Origin: Castor canadensis
Taxonomy: Eukaryota > Chordata > Mammalia > Rodentia > Castoridae
Length of the DNA: 64,000 bases
NCBI RefSeq assembly: GCF_047511655.1
Contig: NC_133400.1
Location: 1,617,001-1,681,000, forward strand
Reading direction: 5' to 3'
Shown: in pieces, positions 59,158 through 64,000 of the stretch
Numbering within the stretch: position 1 is the stretch's first letter
How the letters are laid out: each line of letters opens with the position of its first letter
Notes under the pieces: generated by a model
The model's database searches: none
The model's input: the letters and a program-made list of their open reading frames with translations, nothing else
What the model was told of the DNA's origin: nothing
Made by a program: the position numbers and the translations under genes

Positions 59158-59517
59158 TGTTGGAATTAAAGACCATCCAGTGCTGAAAACAGACACACAA
59201 GAGACAGAGAGAATCTTGACACGGCAATTTCTTTTGATCGGAAGTGTGAAAGCCTGGGCTCACTCCAGCTGAGCGGACACACGAGCACAAAATAGCTGAC
59301 AGTGGCTTCTCCTTATGTCCCTTACCTGGGATTTGTCCAGGTCAAAGGTTCACAGTCTTTCTCGATTGGCTAAAAGGCTTAGGGCACGTGATTTGGTGGG
59401 CAACTTTCACAGGCAATGGAGCTGTAGAAGAATCCAGAAGAAACAGGAACCCTTCAAACAACACAAGTCACCTAAGATGGCAGCTTGAGGAATTTTAAGT
59501 AATCTAAGAGGGTGACA
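59158..59517 (-). mobile_element. Provirus 5' LTR, truncated
   Basis: It ends TTAATTCCAACA at 59,158 like the 3' LTR, but begins at TGTCACCC (59,517), missing the first 33 bp present in the 3' LTR. The flanking sequence differs at once (ATTCCCACC). Confidence 0.85.
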
Positions 59518-59814
59518 ATTCCCACCTCCCCTGGCTGCCCCCTCAGCCAGCCGCAGTGTCACTCATTAACGGGACTTGCCTTCCCTTTATAGGGAAATAA
59601 GAATGTCAGGCCTCAGTCAACACTGGGGAGAAGGTCTTCAAGGACCAGGGAAAACTGTTCTGACCTGGACAACAGAAAGAGCAGCCAGAACTCAAGTTAG
59701 AGACAGTCAGGTGTTAGTGGAGACTCCTCTGTGAATTTGCTGGAGATCTCGAAAAAGTGGGCCCAGCTCTTGCCCTTGGTTTTTTCATCCATAAAGGGCA
59801 GGGGTGGTTAACCC

Positions 59815-59950
59815 ACATCAGGGATTATTCATTCAACAAACAACCTGTAGACACTGTTTCAAGAGTGGGAATACAGCCTAACCCCAGTTTACATTCTGGT
59901 TGAAAGACAGATGGACAGACACAGACGTGGTGCTGTCCACATCAACTGGG
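59815..59950 (-). repeat. L2 3'-end fragment
   Basis: ATTCATTCAACAAACAACCT and TTTACATTCTGGTTGAAAGA are antisense L2 end phrases. Confidence 0.55.
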
Positions 59951-60284
59951 GTGGAAAAGCTAAGAAAGAAAATTAAAACAACTTGCTATCTGCCGTCACC
60001 ACATTTCCCATAAGAAAGGACTTTTTAATGTTTGAAAAGTAGAATGAGATAATCTTAAAACAAACACATTCTGTGTTCTACAATCTTTACATCTAATTTT
60101 AAATTTATATGTTCTTCTGACCTCTGATGGCTTACTTATTAAATAACTCCTCCTAACAACAATTTACAAAAGCCATGAAGAACAAAACACAACAACATGT
60201 TCTTCGCACCTAGATTCTCAGAATGGGAGAGAGATTCCCAACAGGGCTGTGAAGTCTTTATTCCTTGTTTTCTGGAATTTTGCT

Positions 60285-60480
60285 GCACGTACCCTCTGAC
60301 CCAGGAATTCTGTGGTTAGGAGTTTATGAGAAAATAATTCAGACAAGTGTACAAGAAGTAACAAAAACTTCATCACAGCTTTGTTTAAAATAGCAAGAAT
60401 TTGAAAAAAATCTAAATATTACTGAAAATTTCATTTTAAAAACTGTGGTATAACTCATATAATGAAATGTACAACCATTA
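60285..60480 (+). repeat. Old L1 (L1M-like) 3' fragment
   Basis: CCCTCTGACCCAGGAATTCT, TTCATCACAGCTTTGTTTAA and ACAACCATTA follow the order of the old mammalian L1 ORF2 end. Confidence 0.6.
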
Positions 60481-60509
60481 TTGGGTAGAAGTGTGAGAAG
60501 TGAATTTGG

Positions 60510-60760
60510 GATGTTGGGGTGTGATGAGAGAGACGACAGAACTCGGAAGTCAATAGGGAAGGCAAAATTTTACTTCTGCAGAAGGGTGTGCCACAGACAA
60601 AGAGCCCTGCTAACAAGCACACAGGCAGGAAGCCCACTCAGGTTTTATCTCTAATGAAAGTCTGCCCCTCACCCTGACTGAATGGGTTTCAGGCTCATGT
60701 CTTCATGATTGGCTCATTTGCAAAGGGGGCACGTGGGGCAAGGGGCCTTGGGGCAGGGAG
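60510..60760 (-). mobile_element. Solo LTR remnant, minus strand
   Basis: On the minus strand, ATTTGCAAATGAGCCAATCA-type enhancer/CCAAT sequence (plus-strand about 60,705-60,722) precedes GATAAAACC (about 60,650) and AGTAAAATTTTGCC (about 60,575). This is LTR-like order with unassigned family. Confidence 0.45.
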
Positions 60761-60974
60761 AGCAAAGATTTACTGAAACAGTAGTTCAAGCAAGCAGTTT
60801 TTGGAACTAGGGCACCTGGTGATAACATGAACCTGCTCAGCCATGAAAAACAGCTGTTGTTTAAAACAGGAATTTACAGCATTAAGTGACATCTCACAAG
60901 GCACATAGGCAACAATTTGGGGAAGTTAAGCTGACATCTGTACAATGATAATATACTATACATAACCCCTTTGA

Positions 60975-61187
60975 CCTGCCAGGCACCAGTGGCTCACACC
61001 TGTAATCCAGATCTCAGGAGGCAGCGATCAGGAGGATCACAGTTTAAAGCCAGCCCAGGTAAATAGTTTGTGAGACCCTACCTCAAAAACCCTTCACAAA
61101 AGTAGGGCTGGTGGCGTGGTTCAAGGTGAAAGCCCCGAGTTCAAGCCCCAGTACCACAAAATAAATAAATAAGTAAAATAAAATAAA
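60975..61187 (+). repeat. B1-dID-like dimeric SINE
   Basis: CAGGCACCAGTGGCTCACAC, CAGCGATCAGGAGGATCACA and GAGTTCAAGCCCCAGTACC are followed by a repeated AAAT tail. Confidence 0.88.
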
Positions 61188-61269
61188 ACCTCTTTGACAG
61201 AAAAGACCTGACTTTAGTTGATTCTCACAGAAAGGAGGGAAGGGAGAAAGAAAGAAAAGGAAAGAATTG

Positions 61270-61352
61270 TTGGGCTGGGGGTGTGACTCAGAGGTAGAGC
61301 ACCTGCCTGGCGTGCACAAGCCCTGGGTTCCATCCCCAGCACCACAAAAAGA
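61270..61352 (+). repeat. ID-like SINE monomer
   Basis: GGTGTGACTCAGAGGTAGAG and GGGTTCCATCCCCAGCACC are A and B box equivalents; it ends in an A-rich tail. Confidence 0.85.
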
Positions 61353-61600
61353 TAAAAAAAATCATATAGAGAATTTTCATTGAGAAGTTAAACGAAAATG
61401 CATCTGCTAGATAGCATGCAGAGTGTGATCCGTGTCCATTAAACATTCTAGACCCCTCTTCTTAAGAGGATATTTGCCCAGAAAGCATCCTGGACCAACG
61501 TACCAGGAATGTGTGGTTATGGTCAGCTTCGTGTTCTACAAACTCTTCTGCATTTTTTGAAACATTTTTGGGTCCTGCATTTTAAAAAATCACACTCAAA

Positions 61601-61672
61601 GCTGCGCATGGTGGAACAACCCAGCACTCAGGAAGCCAAGGCAGGAGGATCCTGAGTTCCAAAACAAAACAA
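61601..61672 (+). repeat. Short B1 fragment
   Basis: GCTGCGCATGGTGGAACAAC and AAGCCAAGGCAGGAGGATCC are B1-like; truncated. Confidence 0.6.
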
Positions 61673-62211
61673 GACTGTACGCACCATGTTTTGAGGTGAA
61701 CCTGGAGAAAAGGGGCAGAGCGGTTCTGTTGCACTTCACCTCCATGTTGCTGGGATCGCTCCCTCCTTTTGCAGGAACCTGCAGGGCAAGATGTCCAGGT
61801 CACTTCCTTCCACTGTGGTAGCATTGCTGGATCCAGGCACCTGGGAAAAGGGTTCCAACCCTCCTACAAGACAGGAGTCCTGTTGTGTTCTTCCTGCCTT
61901 CAGGCCAGCCACTCTTCTCCACCCACCTGCCAACCCCAGGAAGCTGGGCTTCCTGTGACTACACAGAAGTCGAGGTCCCATAGGCACAGATCAGGGCAGA
62001 TGGAAGGAGCATCTGTGACTCAGAATGTTCTACAGGGGGCTTAAGTCAAGGGGTGGTGCACATGTGTGCAGGCATATTAAGCCACTGGGTGCTCAGAAGG
62101 CCCAGGGCTCCCCTCTGGGTCCATCTTCCCCAAGCTGGGTCCTTCAGGATCTCTGTCCATGCATCTGCCATCCTCTGTCAGTGTCTCAGTCAGTCTCCTC
62201 TCTGTCTCCAG

Positions 62212-62409
62212 GGCATCCCCTGTGGACTGGCCCAGTCTCTGTGACAGGAGGCACCCGACAGTCTCCCATCAACATCCTTCAGAGGGACACTGTTTACGAC
62301 CCACAGCTGAAGCCACTCAGCATCTCCTATAATGCAGCATCCTGCCAGTACATATGGAACACAGGCTACTTCTTCCAGGTGGAATTTGACGATGCCATCA
62401 AGGGGTCAG
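62212..62409 (+). CDS. CA5A: CA5A exon 2 (residues about 50-115)
   Basis: The exon follows a pyrimidine-rich acceptor ending TCTCCAG (62,211) and ends at the donor GTGAGC (62,410). Its 198 nt begin with two bases that complete the split codon from exon 1, then [13 protein letters not shown] and [11 protein letters not shown]. This is the alpha-carbonic-anhydrase entry strand with the conserved QSPI motif. It continues [20 protein letters not shown] and [12 protein letters not shown], matching CA5A as known in human. It ends in phase 1 within the SG codon pair preceding the next exon. The zinc-binding histidines and proton-shuttle region lie in later exons, outside the window. It fits either copy of exon 1 in frame. 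Confidence 0.95.
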
Positions 62410-64000
62410 GTGAGCCTCAGCTAGATTTTGAGGTCTTTTTTCTTTTCTGTTGCACCTGAGAGTGGGGTCATTGACTTAATGGAGACTTCCTGATGCTGTA
62501 TGGGGACCGGGAACAGGAGGGCTGTGGGAGAAGGTCCTCACCTGGGGAGAAGACCACACCTGTGTTCACTGTCACGCACTTGTGAGGATGAAGCCATGAG
62601 CAGAGCAGAGCCCCTTCCCTTCTGAGCTTATATCCAGGGATGGGAGGAAGAAACAAGCCCATAAAAGCTGGTGGACAATGGCAACTGGCCATCTGGGTTG
62701 GGCAGGGGGCCACAAGCCAGGATCTGCAGTGGTGGCCACTCTCTGTGGTGTCACTCTATTCTGACAAAGAGTTCCAGCTTCCAAGGTGAAAAGGCTCTGA
62801 TGGTGAGGTTGGGAAGGGGTTTGCACAGTCACCCCGCAGCCAGCGCCCAGGCTCCCACCTTCTGCCCTCCCTGTCTTCTTCCCACTCACCCCCAATACCT
62901 CATTTTTTCTCCCCTGGTGAGCAATTCACTGCGTTAATTATGACTTCAAAGTTGCATGTGGCAGAAGCCCAACTCAAACTAGCTTAGGCAAAGAGGGAAG
63001 TTTGTCGGATCAGATCCTGAAAAGGGCAGGGCACCTCTGGTCCCACGTGTCAAACACACTGACAACAACCTGAACGCCCTTCTCATGCCACTGTCCCCAA
63101 GTGGATTCACACTAGGCTGGGGACTGTAATGGTGGCAAAGGTGACAGGCCAAGGCTCAGCTCAGCCTCCCAACAGGATGACACAAGAGAGCCCCTTCCAG
63201 GCAGTTCAGTGACAGTCCTGGCCGGTGCTCAGCATTCCAGCTCTTGTCACCTGTCTGGGTTGAGCAGATCAAGTGACTCTACCAGGCCTGGCCAGCCTGA
63301 GTTGACCCTGCTATGGGGCAAGATGTGGACGATGGTAAAGGAAAGTGACCTCCCGAGGGACAACAGGGGCCAATATTCCCATGAGTGAGAGTGGTCCTGG
63401 AGAGCCAAACCTTGTGCTATCCTCTCTGGATGGGGGTCCTTGCTGAGCTGACCTTGGCCCATCCCTGACTCGGTTTTGCAGGCTGCAGTCCTCTGCATCT
63501 GACCTCATCCTCGCCCCACTCTTGGCTCCCCACCACCTTCCCCATCTGGATCAAAGGGTCACACCCCACCCTGCCACAGGCTGAAAGGATTATCTGGGTA
63601 TCTCTCCCTCCAATGAATTGGATCAGCCTCTGTGGTGTACGTCCACACTTTCCAGTCTGGTTTCACTTTATTCCAAAAGTCCTCTCCTACCCCAGTCACG
63701 CCAAAAAAAAGAAAATCCTCTCCTACTCACTGTCATGGGCTTCGCACCCTCCCTCTCCAGACTCACAGCCTTACCTTCCCAGATTCTCCATCCTCTTCAC
63801 TTGTTTGGGAGAAGAGATGGAAAATGCACCTGGAAAATGGGGAGGACTAAAAAAAGGCTTTCGGCAAGAAAATGAGACTAACGAGACTCTCCCATAAATT
63901 AAAAGAGAGAACAAACCTGTATAAAAGGACAGAAATGCCTCATGAGCAAGCAGGAGATGAGCAGAAGGTGCGTACGCAGTGTTGAAGCAATTCCGTGTAA
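62410..64000 (+). other. CA5A: CA5A intron 2, beginning
   Basis: Unique-looking intronic sequence. I do not find the next CA5A exon (the one expected to begin after the split Gly codon with the zinc-histidine strand). Short frames on both strands have no recognisable family, and no young SINE is present. Confidence 0.7.

Larger units (their letters stand above)
54231..59517 (-). mobile_element. Endogenous retrovirus, class I (gamma-like), degraded provirus
   Basis: Two related LTRs flank about 4.5 kb with retroviral remnants in the order leader, gag start, pol, env on the minus strand. A primer-binding site resembling tRNA-Pro type (TTTGGGGATTGTCCGGGAT) follows the 5' LTR. Gag is truncated, protease and the first part of reverse transcriptase are missing, and pol and env are broken by stops and frameshifts. 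The 5' LTR lacks its first 30 or so bases and no target-site duplication is visible, so that end has been rearranged. It lies antisense within CA5A intron 1. It is not replication-competent. Confidence 0.9.
44911..62211 (+). other. CA5A: CA5A intron 1 (from copy A exon 1)
   Basis: About 17.3 kb from the GTAAGT donor to the CTCCAG acceptor at 62,206-62,211. It contains most of duplication copy A, an SLC7A5 exon-1 remnant, copy B with the alternative CA5A exon 1, non-repetitive sequence at 50,980-52,860 that I cannot assign, SINEs, a broken provirus, L2, L1 and LTR fragments. No other coding exon is evident. Confidence 0.75.

Noticed and set aside
54224-59525. Target-site duplication of the provirus
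   Set aside because: The bases next to the two outer LTR ends do not match; the 5' LTR is truncated.
62460-64000. CA5A exon 3
   Set aside because: No frame resembling the zinc-histidine strand was seen; it is presumably beyond the window.

Overview
This is mammalian nuclear DNA with intron-rich, repeat-rich structure. The SINEs point to a rodent, most likely a castorimorph such as beaver. They combine a 7SL-derived B1-like monomer with a tRNA-derived ID-like monomer whose A and B boxes are still readable, as in B1-dID elements. The species call is inference. The gene order BANP, CA5A and SLC7A5-related sequence matches the human 16q24.2 neighbourhood in inverted orientation.

Region 1 (1 to about 33,500) is the 5' half of BANP on the minus strand. 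Three coding exons are found with clean splice sites: 12,446-12,377, 7,351-7,260 and 5,018-4,819. They join in frame and encode residues 1-120 plus part of codon 121. The gene starts in a CpG island at about 32.75-34.0 kb. That island carries a near-consensus CGCG element (the motif BANP itself binds), three NRF1-type motifs and four ZNF143/SBS-type motifs. Later BANP exons lie beyond position 1.

Region 2 (34-44.7 kb) is the spacer between the divergent genes. It holds SINE clusters, a small GC-rich segment with an ATGGCGG start context, two solo LTR-like elements and very long pyrimidine tracts.

Region 3 (44.3-51 kb) is the most unusual part. A block of about 2.6-3.1 kb carrying the first coding exon of CA5A (mitochondrial carbonic anhydrase) is present twice in tandem. 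Both copies have an ATG, an open frame and a phase-1 GTAAGT donor. Between them lies a CpG-rich fragment of SLC7A5 (LAT1) exon 1 with its promoter-like upstream sequence, carrying two internal deletions. Identity between the duplicated blocks is patchy, which suggests gene conversion. Each block also carries an antisense LTR-like promoter.

Region 4 (53.5-61.7 kb) lies in CA5A intron 1. It contains a broken class I (gammaretrovirus-like) provirus on the minus strand (54,231-59,517) with LTRs, a tRNA-Pro-like primer site, remnants of gag, pol and env, and further LTR, L2, L1 and SINE remnants. CA5A exon 2 follows at 62,212-62,409 and joins in frame to either copy of exon 1. I saw no later CA5A exon before the window ends.

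Nothing here resembles a new defence or enzymatic system. The points most worth checking are the duplicated CA5A exon 1 with its SLC7A5 insert, and the possible autoregulatory CGCG element at the BANP promoter.
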